Position numbers and translations under genes: made by a program
Part shown: positions 35,476-44,330 of the stretch, in pieces
How the letters are laid out: the number at the start of each line of letters is the position of its first letter
Numbering within the stretch: position 1 is the first letter of the stretch
Notes under the pieces: model-generated
The model's database searches: none
Seen by the model: only the letters and a program-made list of their open reading frames with translations
What the model was told of the DNA's origin: nothing
Source: Robinsoniella peoriensis
GTDB taxonomy: Bacteria; Bacillota; Clostridia; Lachnospirales; Lachnospiraceae
NCBI RefSeq assembly: GCF_042680125.1
Contig: NZ_JBHTNY010000015.1
Length of the DNA stretch: 64,000 nt
Direction: 5' to 3' (one strand)

Positions 35476-36825
35476 ATGGACATCATAATAGAAAAATGGG
35501 ATGAAATACTGTATACAGTAAAACTAGAACACGAATTATCGGATGTTTCCTTTAATACCTGGATAAAACCATTAAAGGTCCACAGTATAGAAAACAGCAC
35601 GATTATAATCTTGGTTCCATCAGAGCAGATGGGGCTTAATTATATAAGTAAGAAGTATACACTTCCTATTAAAGTAGCGGTCGCCGAAATCACGGGACTG
35701 GATTATAATATAGAATTTATTTTACCTGAACAAGCGAAAACGATAGAGAAATCAATGCCGCCTGCCTCTACTTTAAATGAAAATCTGGAAAAAGCCAATT
35801 TGAATCCTAAATATACTTTCGACACTTTTGTAGTTGGTGGAAACAACAATTTTGCCCATGCTGCATCACTGGCTGTTGCGGAATCACCCGGCGAAATGTA
35901 CAATCCCCTCTTTATATATGGAGGTGTTGGACTTGGAAAAACCCATTTAATGCACTCTATTGCCCACTTTATATTAGAAAGAAATCCGCTGTCCAAGGTA
36001 TTATACGTAACAAGTGAGTCCTTTACAAACGAATTGATTGAAGCGATTCGTAACGGAAATAATACTGCAATGACAAAATTTCGTGAAAAATACCGGAATA
36101 TCGACGTACTGCTCATCGACGATATCCAGTTTATTATAGGAAAAGAATCTACCCAGGAAGAATTTTTCCATACGTTTAATGATCTTCACGGATCCAAAAA
36201 ACAGATTATCATCTCCTCCGATAAACCGCCAAAAGAAATCCAGACTTTGGAAGGAAGGCTTAGATCCCGGTTCGAATGGGGCCTGATCGCTGATATTTCC
36301 TCGCCGGATTATGAAACAAGAATGGCTATTCTTCGAAAAAAAGAGGAGCTGGACGGTTATCAGATCGATGATGACGTAATCAAATATATTGCCACAAACA
36401 TCAAGTCCAATATCCGTGAGCTAGAAGGTGCATTGAACAAATTGATGGCTTTCAGCAATCTCGAAAAACGCGAAATCACAGTGGGATTGGCAGAAGAAGC
36501 CTTAAAAGATATTATTTCACCGGATGAAAACAGGGAAATTACCCCGGAATTGATCATAGATATCGTTGCGGAGCATTTTCATCTAAGACCTGAAGATCTA
36601 AAAGGCAACAAACGTAACTCGGAAATTGTATTTCCACGCCAGATTGCTATGTTCCTCTGCCGCGAAATGACAGATACTCCATTAAAAACCATTGGAAATA
36701 TTATGGGCAAGAAGGATCATACTACTATCATTCACGGCTGCAAGAATATTAACAATGAAATGGCAAAATCGGAAAATGTCCGTAATACGGTGGAAATCAT
36801 AAAGAAAAAAATTAATCCCAATTGA
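35476..36825 (+). CDS. dnaA: Chromosomal replication initiator DnaA
   Basis: This 449-residue protein has an N-terminal domain I (SFNTWIKPLKVHSIENSTI), a linker, the AAA+ domain III (Walker A GGVGLGKTHLMH, Walker B VLLIDDIQFI, sensor IISSDKPPKEIQ) and DNA-binding domain IV with the signature DHTTIIHGCKNI. It binds the DnaA boxes on both sides of its gene and opens the origin. Full usual length. The ATG has AAGGAG about 8 bases upstream. Confidence 0.99.
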   Translation: MDIIIEKWDEILYTVKLEHELSDVSFNTWIKPLKVHSIENSTIIILVPSEQMGLNYISKKYTLPIKVAVAEITGLDYNIEFILPEQAKTIEKSMPPASTLNENLEKANLNPKYTFDTFVVGGNNNFAHAASLAVAESPGEMYNPLFIYGGVGLGKTHLMHSIAHFILERNPLSKVLYVTSESFTNELIEAIRNGNNTAMTKFREKYRNIDVLLIDDIQFIIGKESTQEEFFHTFNDLHGSKKQIIISSDKPPKEIQTLEGRLRSRFEWGLIADISSPDYETRMAILRKKEELDGYQIDDDVIKYIATNIKSNIRELEGALNKLMAFSNLEKREITVGLAEEALKDIISPDENREITPELIIDIVAEHFHLRPEDLKGNKRNSEIVFPRQIAMFLCREMTDTPLKTIGNIMGKKDHTTIIHGCKNINNEMAKSENVRNTVEIIKKKINPN

Positions 36826-36830
36826 GGATA

Positions 36831-36890
36831 AGTGTGAAATAAAATCGCTTTCACACTACTTATTAAGGCAGGCCTGCAATATGCAGGAGG
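36831..36890 (+). repeat. Two-hairpin leader repeat before the small ORF
   Basis: Hairpin 1 is AGTGTGAAA...TTTCACACT (36831-36857), followed by ACTTATTAAG. Hairpin 2 is CCTGCA-ATA-TGCAGG (36873-36887) and directly overlaps the Shine-Dalgarno AGGAGG (36885-36890). The first 37 bases match 61954-61990 at 29 positions. Confidence 0.65.
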
Positions 36891-36897
36891 TATCACT

Positions 36898-36990
36898 ATG
36901 AATACCTTACACCGGGATTTAAATAATAAAAAAATATGGGTATTGGCAGAAGATTTTTCCCTTAACAAACAATCCACACGATTTTGTTGA
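36898..36990 (+). CDS. Candidate small protein inside oriC
   Basis: A 30-codon ORF (MNTLHRDLNNKKIWVLAEDF then SLNKQSTRFC) has an ATG 7 bases after a perfect AGGAGG. No family is recognised and it has no membrane segment. It starts 72 bases after the dnaA stop. Hairpin 2 of the leader repeat pairs with part of the Shine-Dalgarno, so translation might be controlled. It may equally be a chance reading frame behind a repeat that carries its own Shine-Dalgarno. Confidence 0.4.
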   Translation: MNTLHRDLNNKKIWVLAEDFSLNKQSTRFC

Positions 36991-37217
36991 AAACAAGCAT
37001 TGAATGTGTGTATAATAATCATTTTTAAGGGGCTCTGTTGATAACCTGATTTTTATACTTTAATTTCAGAGACTTTTTCACATACTTATTAATTTACGGG
37101 AGGCTTATGCACACGGCCTCTTCAGACTTATTCACAAACTAACAGCCCCTAAGGTTAAGACTACTGATTCTCTTAATAATTTATTATATAGCGGGCTCGA
37201 AAGGAGTTACCCACATT

Positions 37218-38321
37218 ATGAAGATTGTCTGCTCAAAATCAGATTTACTAAAAAGCGTTAACATCGTTATGAAAGCTGTTCCTTCTAAAACAACGATGCC
37301 AATACTGGAATGTATCTTAATAGATGCATCAGCCAATGAAATTAAATTAACTTCTAATGATATGGAACTTGGAATTGAAACAAAAGTGACCGGTGATATC
37401 TTAGAAAAGGGTATTATTGCACTGGATGCAAAGATTTTTTCTGAAATTATTCGAAAATTACCGGAAAATGATATTGTTATTGAAACAGATGCAAAATTAC
37501 AGGCAACGATTACCTGTGAAAAAGCTAAGTTTAATATCTCCGGAAAATCGGGTGAAGATTTTTCTTATTTACCTTATGTAGAAAAAAATGATTCCATTGC
37601 CCTGTCCCAGTTCACTTTGAAGGAAGTAATTCGTCAGACGATTTTTTCCATTGCAGCGAATGAAAATAATAAAATGATGACCGGGGAATTATTTGAAATT
37701 AATGAAAATGAACTGAAAGTTGTATCATTAGATGGTCATCGAATATCGATTCGGAAAATCGAATTAAAGGATACCTACGGCCACAAGAAGGTTGTCGTTC
37801 CTGGAAAGACACTCACGGAAGTGAGCAAGATTTTATCAGGAGAAGTGGAAGATGAAGTACGTCTGTTCTTTACAAATAATCATATTGTATTTGAGTTTGA
37901 CCAGACAACCGTTGTATCCCGTCTGATTGAAGGCGAGTACTTCCGGATAGAGCAGATGCTCTCCAGTGATTATGAGACAAAAGTAGAAATAAATAAAAAA
38001 GAATTGCTTGATTGTATCGATCGTGCTACTCTTCTTGTAAAGGAAAGTGACAAGAAGCCGATTATCATCCAGATCAGTGATGATGCTATGGAACTGAAAA
38101 TCAATTCCCAGATCGGTTCGATGGATGAAGAAATTGATATTACGAAAGAAGGGAAGGATATCCTGATTGGATTCAACCCAAGATTCTTAATTGATTCACT
38201 TCGTGTCATTGACGATGAGAATGTTACCCTGTATCTGGTGAATCCGAAAGCACCCTGTTTTATTAAAGACGAGAAAGAAACATATATCTATTTGATTCTT
38301 CCGGTTAATTTTACGGTTTAG
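37218..38321 (+). CDS. dnaN: DNA polymerase III sliding clamp (beta subunit)
   Basis: This 367-residue protein has three topologically similar domains: MKIVCSKSDLLKSVNIVMKA, then VIRQTIFSIAANENNKMMTG and KVEINKKELLDCIDRATLLV. The ring-shaped dimer tethers DNA polymerase to DNA. The C-terminal YIYLILPVNF is the conserved end of the family. It is followed by the S4 protein gene at 13 bp and recF, forming the standard dnaN-S4-recF-gyrB-gyrA series. Confidence 0.98.
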   Translation: MKIVCSKSDLLKSVNIVMKAVPSKTTMPILECILIDASANEIKLTSNDMELGIETKVTGDILEKGIIALDAKIFSEIIRKLPENDIVIETDAKLQATITCEKAKFNISGKSGEDFSYLPYVEKNDSIALSQFTLKEVIRQTIFSIAANENNKMMTGELFEINENELKVVSLDGHRISIRKIELKDTYGHKKVVVPGKTLTEVSKILSGEVEDEVRLFFTNNHIVFEFDQTTVVSRLIEGEYFRIEQMLSSDYETKVEINKKELLDCIDRATLLVKESDKKPIIIQISDDAMELKINSQIGSMDEEIDITKEGKDILIGFNPRFLIDSLRVIDDENVTLYLVNPKAPCFIKDEKETYIYLILPVNFTV

Positions 38322-38334
38322 AGGAAAGGGCATC

Positions 38335-38544
38335 ATGGAAACGATTAAGTTAAGAGATGATTATATCAAACTGGGTCAGGCATTAAAGGCTGCCGGGCTG
38401 GTAGATTCCGGAGTGGTTGCGAAAGTAGTAATCCAGGACGGACTTGTGAAAGTGAATGGCGAAGTGGAATACCAGCGGGGAAAAAAGTTACATGTGAATG
38501 ATGTAGTGGACTTCGATGGAGAAACGATAAAAATTGTAAAATAG
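38335..38544 (+). CDS. yaaA: S4-domain RNA-binding protein, YaaA-like
   Basis: This 69-residue protein consists of an S4 RNA-binding domain: IKLRDDYIKLGQALKAAGLV, KVNGEVEYQRGKKLHVNDVV. It corresponds to the small S4 protein found between dnaN and recF in Bacillota (YaaA/RlbA), linked to ribosome assembly. It lies between dnaN (13 bp) and recF (11 bp). Confidence 0.94.
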   Translation: METIKLRDDYIKLGQALKAAGLVDSGVVAKVVIQDGLVKVNGEVEYQRGKKLHVNDVVDFDGETIKIVK

Positions 38545-38555
38545 TTGGTGCTGAC

Positions 38556-39635
38556 ATGATTATTGAATCTATTAAACTTGAGAAATTTAGAAATTATAAT
38601 TCCTTAAAATTAAAGTTTGATAGTGGTACGAATATTTTCTATGGTGATAATGCGCAGGGTAAGACGAATATTTTAGAAGCAGTGTATCTCTGTGGGACTA
38701 CCAAATCCCACAAGGGAAGCAAGGATCGTGAAATCATCCAGTTTCATGAGGATGAATCTCATATTCGTATGAGGCTGAATAAAAACGGCAGTGCTTATAA
38801 GATAGACATGCATTTAAAGAAGAACAGGACAAAGGGAATTGCGATTAGCGGTATACCGATACGGAAAGCCAGCGAACTCTTTGGAATTGTGAACCTGGTA
38901 TTTTTCTCACCGGAGGATCTTAATATTATTAAAAACGGTCCTTCTGAGAGAAGGCGTTTTATTGACATGGAGCTATGTCAGTTAAATAAATTATATTTGT
39001 TTCAGTTATCAAATTATAATAAAATAGTGAATCAGAGAAATAAACTGCTCAAAGATATTGCCTTTCATCCGGAATACCTGGATACCCTGGATATCTGGGA
39101 CCAGCAGATGGTTCAGTACGGCTGCAAAGTAATCGAGGAACGTCAGTTATTTGTAGAGCGTCTGAATGGAATCATTGCAGGCATCCATAAAAAACTTTCG
39201 GGAGACAGGGAAGATTTAATTGTGGATTATGAGAAAAACGTTCCGGCTGAATCTTTCGAAGAACAGCTGAGACGAGGCAGGGATAAAGATCTGAAGATGA
39301 GGATGACCATGACCGGTCCCCACAGAGATGATCTGTGTTTTAAAATCCAGGATGTGGATATCCGCAGGTTTGGCTCCCAGGGGCAGCAGAGAACAGCTGC
39401 TTTATCTTTAAAGCTGGCTGAAATTGAGCTGGTGAAGCAGGAAATCAAAGATACACCAATTTTATTGCTGGATGATGTCTTGTCTGAACTGGACAGTAAC
39501 AGGCAACACTATCTGTTAGACAGCATTCATGATATTCAAACATTGATCACCTGTACGGGTATCGATGATTTTATAGAGAATCAATTTAAGATTAATAAAG
39601 TATTTCATGTGGTGGACGGTATCGTCTATGAATAA
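38556..39635 (+). CDS. recF: DNA replication and repair protein RecF
   Basis: This 359-residue SMC-like ATPase has Walker A YGDNAQGKTNILEAVYLC, the signature FGSQGQQRTAALSLKLAE and Walker B PILLLDDVLSELD. It helps load RecA at gaps. Usual length. The gene is in the standard position before gyrB (39 bp spacing). Confidence 0.98.
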   Translation: MIIESIKLEKFRNYNSLKLKFDSGTNIFYGDNAQGKTNILEAVYLCGTTKSHKGSKDREIIQFHEDESHIRMRLNKNGSAYKIDMHLKKNRTKGIAISGIPIRKASELFGIVNLVFFSPEDLNIIKNGPSERRRFIDMELCQLNKLYLFQLSNYNKIVNQRNKLLKDIAFHPEYLDTLDIWDQQMVQYGCKVIEERQLFVERLNGIIAGIHKKLSGDREDLIVDYEKNVPAESFEEQLRRGRDKDLKMRMTMTGPHRDDLCFKIQDVDIRRFGSQGQQRTAALSLKLAEIELVKQEIKDTPILLLDDVLSELDSNRQHYLLDSIHDIQTLITCTGIDDFIENQFKINKVFHVVDGIVYE

Positions 39636-39674
39636 CATGTGTAAATACGCAGCAGCGAAAACAGGAGGATTCTT

Positions 39675-41600
39675 ATGGGTACAGAATTAAATTCAGAATA
39701 TGGCGCAGATCAAATACAAATTTTAGAGGGGTTGGAAGCAGTCCGGAAAAGACCTGGTATGTACATTGGAAGTACATCGATCCGCGGACTTCACCATCTG
39801 GTATATGAAATTGTAGATAATGCAGTGGATGAAGCACTTGCAGGATACTGCGACACAATTCAGGTGACCATTAATAAAGACAATTCCATAACGGTAATCG
39901 ATAATGGCCGCGGTATCCCGGTAGGAATCAATCATAAATCAGGACTTCCGGCAGTAGAAGTAGTATTTACGATTCTTCATGCAGGTGGTAAATTCGGCGG
40001 CGGCGGCTATAAAGTATCCGGTGGTCTTCACGGGGTAGGTGCTTCTGTCGTTAATGCTTTGTCGGAAAATCTGGAGGTTACAATCTACAGTGAGGGTAAG
40101 ATCTACAGACAGCGTTATGAAAGAGGTAAAGTTGTATATAAACTAAAAGTGATCGGAGAATGTGATCCGGAGAAGACAGGAACCATGGTTACCTTCCTTC
40201 CGGATAAAGAAATTTTCGAAGAAACGGTTTATGATTTTAATACACTGAAGCAGAGACTTCGGGAAATGGCATTCCTGACGAAGAATATCAGGATTATCTT
40301 AAGAGATGAGAGAAACGAGGAGCCGGTGGAGAAGATTTTCCACTACGAAGGCGGAATCAAGGAATTTGTTTCTTATCTGAACAAGGGTAAAAATCCGCTC
40401 TACCCGGATATAATTTATTGTGAAGGCACCAGGGATGATGTGTATGTAGAAGTCGCGATGCAGCATAATGACGGTTATACGGAAGGGGCATACAGTTTTG
40501 TAAATAACATTACTACTCCGGAAGGCGGTACCCATCTGACTGGATTTAAGAGTGCGCTTACCAAAACATTTAATGATTATGCAAGAACCAATAAACTGAT
40601 TAAGGACAGTGAGTCTTTGGTTGGTGAGGATATCAGAGAAGGTATCACGGCAATTATCAGTATTAAGATTGGGGATCCGCAGTTTGAAGGACAGACGAAA
40701 CAGAAACTTGGAAACAGTGAAGCAAGAGGAGCTGTAGATAATGTGGTTTCTGAACAGCTTATGATTTACCTGGAACAGCATCCTCAGATCGCGAAGATGA
40801 TTCTGGAAAAATCAATTATGGCTCAGAGAGCAAGGGATGCGGCAAGAAAAGCCCGTGATTTAACAAGAAGAAAATCAGCCCTTGACGGAATGTCTCTTCC
40901 GGGTAAACTGGCGGATTGCTCGGATAAGGATCCGAAAAACTGTGAAATCTACATTGTCGAGGGAGATTCCGCGGGTGGTTCTGCAAAAACGGCAAGAAGC
41001 AGAAGTACCCAGGCAATTCTTCCCCTGCGTGGAAAAATACTGAACGTGGAAAAGGCAAGACTGGATAAAATTTATGCAAACGCTGAAATTAAAGCGATGA
41101 TTACAGCGTTTGGTACAGGTATCCACGATGATTTTGATATATCGAAACTGAGATACCATAAAATTATTATTATGACCGATGCCGATGTTGACGGTGCCCA
41201 TATCAGTACGTTATTATTAACCTTTATGTATCGTTTTATGCCTGATCTGATTAAAGAGGGACATGTGTATCTGGCACAGCCGCCACTTTATAAGCTGGAG
41301 AAAAACAAAAAAGTGTGGTATGCTTACAGCGATGAAGAATTAAATTCAATTTTGACAGAAGTCGGCAGAGACCAGAGTAATAAGATACAGCGTTACAAAG
41401 GACTTGGAGAAATGGATGCGGAACAGCTCTGGGAGACAACTATGGATCCGGAGAGCAGGATTTTACTCCGGGTTACGATGGATGAAGAAGCATCGTCGGA
41501 ACTGGATATTACCTTTACGACCTTAATGGGAGACCAGGTAGAGCCGCGTCGTGAATTTATTGAAGAAAATGCTAAATATGTAGAAAATCTGGACATTTAG
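39675..41600 (+). CDS. gyrB: DNA gyrase subunit B
   Basis: This 641-residue protein has the GHKL ATPase domain (EIVDNAVDEALAGYCD, VIDNGRGIPVGI, GGKFGGGGYKVSGGLHGVGA), a transducer domain and the TOPRIM domain (IVEGDSAGGSAKTARSR, IIMTDADVDGAHISTLLLTF), and ends with QRYKGLGEMDAEQLW. It forms the A2B2 gyrase that introduces negative supercoils. Full length for a Gram-positive GyrB. It is followed by gyrA at 13 bp. Confidence 0.99.
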   Translation: MGTELNSEYGADQIQILEGLEAVRKRPGMYIGSTSIRGLHHLVYEIVDNAVDEALAGYCDTIQVTINKDNSITVIDNGRGIPVGINHKSGLPAVEVVFTILHAGGKFGGGGYKVSGGLHGVGASVVNALSENLEVTIYSEGKIYRQRYERGKVVYKLKVIGECDPEKTGTMVTFLPDKEIFEETVYDFNTLKQRLREMAFLTKNIRIILRDERNEEPVEKIFHYEGGIKEFVSYLNKGKNPLYPDIIYCEGTRDDVYVEVAMQHNDGYTEGAYSFVNNITTPEGGTHLTGFKSALTKTFNDYARTNKLIKDSESLVGEDIREGITAIISIKIGDPQFEGQTKQKLGNSEARGAVDNVVSEQLMIYLEQHPQIAKMILEKSIMAQRARDAARKARDLTRRKSALDGMSLPGKLADCSDKDPKNCEIYIVEGDSAGGSAKTARSRSTQAILPLRGKILNVEKARLDKIYANAEIKAMITAFGTGIHDDFDISKLRYHKIIIMTDADVDGAHISTLLLTFMYRFMPDLIKEGHVYLAQPPLYKLEKNKKVWYAYSDEELNSILTEVGRDQSNKIQRYKGLGEMDAEQLWETTMDPESRILLRVTMDEEASSELDITFTTLMGDQVEPRREFIEENAKYVENLDI

Positions 41601-41613
41601 GAGGAGAAAGTCG

Positions 41614-44295
41614 TTGGAAGACAATATTTTTGATAAGGTACATGATGTTGATCTAAAGAAAACAATGGAGAAATCCTACATCGACTATGCCATGAGCGTT
41701 ATTGCCGCCCGTGCACTTCCTGATGTAAGAGACGGGTTAAAGCCTGTTCAGCGTAGAGTTCTGTATTCTATGATCGAATTAAATAATGGTCCTGACAAGC
41801 CGCATAGAAAATGTGCGCGTATTGTCGGTGATACCATGGGTAAGTATCACCCTCATGGTGACAGCTCTATCTATGGGGCATTGGTAAATATGGAACAGGA
41901 ATGGTCCACCCGTTATCCGCTGGTTGACGGTCATGGGAACTTTGGTTCCGTGGACGGTGACGGCGCAGCTGCCATGCGTTATACAGAAGCACGTCTCAGC
42001 AAGATTTCCATGGAAATGCTGGCTGATATTAATAAAAATACGGTAGATTTTGTACCGAACTTTGACGAGACAGAGAGAGAACCGGCGGTTCTTCCTGCCA
42101 GATATCCCAATCTTCTGGTAAATGGAACCTCAGGTATCGCCGTTGGTATGGCTACCAATATTCCGCCTCACAATCTGAAAGAGATTGTAAATGCAGTAAT
42201 CAAAATGATTGACAACCGCATTGAAGAGAGTCGTGATACGGAAATTGATGAAATACTGGAAATTGTAAAAGGTCCGGACTTTCCTACGGGAGCCCAGATT
42301 CTGGGTACAAAGGGGATAGAAGAAGCTTATCGGACTGGACGGGGAAAAATCCGCGTCCGGGCAGTTACCGATATCGAATCTATGCCAAATGGTAAGAGCA
42401 GAATCATTGTCAGTGAATTACCGTACATGGTAAATAAAGCAAGATTAATTGAGAAAATTGCTGATCTGGTCAGAGATAAAAAAGTTGACGGTATTACAAA
42501 TATTACCGATGAGTCAAACAGGGAAGGTATGCGTATTAACATTGAGCTTCGCCGTGATGTGAATGCCAATGTTCTTCTGAATCAATTATACAAGCATACA
42601 CAGCTGCAGGATACTTTCGGTGTAATTATGCTTGCACTTGTAAATAATGAGCCAAAGGTTATGAACATCCTTCAGATGCTGCACTACTATATCCAGCACC
42701 AGGAAGAAGTCGTTACCAGAAGAACCCAGTATGAACTGAATAAGGCAGAAGAACGTGCCCATATTTTACAGGGATTACTGATTGCTCTTGACAATATTGA
42801 TGAGGTAATCCGTATTATCCGTGCATCAAAGAATGCTCAGATTGCAAAAGAAGGATTAATTGAGCGCTTTGGTTTATCAGATGTGCAGGCGCAGGCTATC
42901 GTAGATATGAGGCTGCGTGCTCTGACAGGTCTGGAAAGAGAAAAGCTGGAAAATGAATTCAAGGAATTAATGGAACGTATTACTTACTTAAAATCTATCC
43001 TGGCTGACAGAAACCTCCTGCTTGGAGTAATCCGTGAGGAAATTATTATCATTCGCGATAAGTTTGGGGATGAGAGAAGGACTTCTATTGGTTTTGACGA
43101 ATTTGATATCTCGATGGAAGACCTTATTCCAAGAACAAATGTCGTGATAGCAATGACAAAATTGGGTTATATTAAACGTATGACCATCGATAACTTTAAG
43201 AGCCAGAACAGAGGCGGGAAAGGGATTAAGGGAATGCAGACCATCGATGATGATTATATCGAGGATCTGCTGATGACATCTACCCATCACTATCTGATGT
43301 TCTTTACGAATACCGGAAAAGTATACCGTCTGAAAGCTTATGAAATTCCGGAATCCAGCAGAACCGCAAGAGGTACGGCTATTATTAACCTACTGCAGCT
43401 GGCGCCTGGAGAGAAGATTACCGCTATGATCCCGATTAAGGAATATAAGGCGGGCAGATATCTGTTTATGGCAACTAAGAATGGTATTGTGAAAAAGACA
43501 CCGATCAGGGATTATGCAAATGTCAGAAAAACAGGACTTGCTGCGATCAGTCTTCGTGAAGAGGATGAACTGATTGAGGTTAAAACTACAAATAACGAGA
43601 AAGATATTATTCTTGTTACGAAATACGGACAGTGTATCCGTTTCCATGAGACAGATGTAAGAAGCACCGGAAGAACTTCTATGGGTGTTATCGGAATGAG
43701 CCTGTCCCACGGAGATGAAGTAATTGGAATGCAGCTGAATACCCAGGGTGAATACCTGATGATTGTTTCTGAAAAAGGTATGGGCAAGCTTACCCATATG
43801 AATGAATTTACGGCACAGAACAGAGGCGGTAAAGGTGTGAAGTGCTATAAGATCATGGAAAAAACAGGTAATGTTATCGGTGTTAAGGCCGTTAATAAAG
43901 AAAATGAGATTATGATAATCAGTACAGAAGGTATTGTAATCCGTATGATGTGCGGTGACATTTCTGTTCTGGGACGGGTAACTTCCGGCGTGAAGCTGAT
44001 TAACATGGATGTGGATAATGACATTATGGTTGCCAGCATTGCAAAGGTAAGGGAAAGTTCTAACCAGACGGAAGAAGATATGCTGAAATCTCTGGAAGAA
44101 GAATTGCTGGAAGAAGAATCTTTGGATGGTGAAGTTGTAACAGCAGGTGATACAGCTCCGGAAGAGGAGGCAGAAGCATCTGATTCTTCAATTGACAGTC
44201 TGGTAGAGCGTGCATTAGAAGAAAAGGAAAAAGAAGAGCAGGAAGCGCATGAGAACGGTTCTGAAGAAGAATTACAGGATGGACAGGACGAGTAA
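41614..44295 (+). CDS. gyrA: DNA gyrase subunit A
   Basis: This 893-residue protein starts at a TTG (41614) with GAGGAG just upstream. The N-terminal breakage-reunion domain holds the catalytic Tyr in AAMRYTEARLSK. The quinolone region reads HPHGDSSIYGALVNMEQEW, with Ser at the E. coli Ser83 position and Gly at the Asp87 position. The C-terminal beta-pinwheel has GyrA-box-like QNRGGKG twice. The last about 60 residues are a strongly acidic tail (EEELLEEESLDGE and later). It forms gyrase with GyrB. Confidence 0.99.
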   Translation: MEDNIFDKVHDVDLKKTMEKSYIDYAMSVIAARALPDVRDGLKPVQRRVLYSMIELNNGPDKPHRKCARIVGDTMGKYHPHGDSSIYGALVNMEQEWSTRYPLVDGHGNFGSVDGDGAAAMRYTEARLSKISMEMLADINKNTVDFVPNFDETEREPAVLPARYPNLLVNGTSGIAVGMATNIPPHNLKEIVNAVIKMIDNRIEESRDTEIDEILEIVKGPDFPTGAQILGTKGIEEAYRTGRGKIRVRAVTDIESMPNGKSRIIVSELPYMVNKARLIEKIADLVRDKKVDGITNITDESNREGMRINIELRRDVNANVLLNQLYKHTQLQDTFGVIMLALVNNEPKVMNILQMLHYYIQHQEEVVTRRTQYELNKAEERAHILQGLLIALDNIDEVIRIIRASKNAQIAKEGLIERFGLSDVQAQAIVDMRLRALTGLEREKLENEFKELMERITYLKSILADRNLLLGVIREEIIIIRDKFGDERRTSIGFDEFDISMEDLIPRTNVVIAMTKLGYIKRMTIDNFKSQNRGGKGIKGMQTIDDDYIEDLLMTSTHHYLMFFTNTGKVYRLKAYEIPESSRTARGTAIINLLQLAPGEKITAMIPIKEYKAGRYLFMATKNGIVKKTPIRDYANVRKTGLAAISLREEDELIEVKTTNNEKDIILVTKYGQCIRFHETDVRSTGRTSMGVIGMSLSHGDEVIGMQLNTQGEYLMIVSEKGMGKLTHMNEFTAQNRGGKGVKCYKIMEKTGNVIGVKAVNKENEIMIISTEGIVIRMMCGDISVLGRVTSGVKLINMDVDNDIMVASIAKVRESSNQTEEDMLKSLEEELLEEESLDGEVVTAGDTAPEEEAEASDSSIDSLVERALEEKEKEEQEAHENGSEEELQDGQDE

Positions 44296-44330
44296 TAAGC
44301 AGTACTCTTTTTAGTAATTGGAGGCACATT

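Larger units (their letters stand above)
36826..37217. other. oriC, right part (dnaA-dnaN intergenic region)
   Basis: This 392-base region contains DnaA-box-like sites TTATACACA 37007-37015 (-), TTATGCACA 37105-37113 (+) and TTATTCACA 37128-37136 (+), plus AT-rich stretches suited to strand opening. At its left end are a hairpin (AGTGTGAAA / TTTCACACT, 36831-36857) and the small ORF at 36898-36990. The dnaN leader is at its right end. Confidence 0.8.

Noticed and set aside
36831..36862. Intrinsic terminator of dnaA
   Set aside because: The hairpin is strong but no T-run follows, and it belongs to a repeat family; read-through to dnaN is likely.
40299..40781. 160-codon reading frame antisense to gyrB
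   Set aside because: It is the complement of conserved gyrB codons. No start signal or family is visible.
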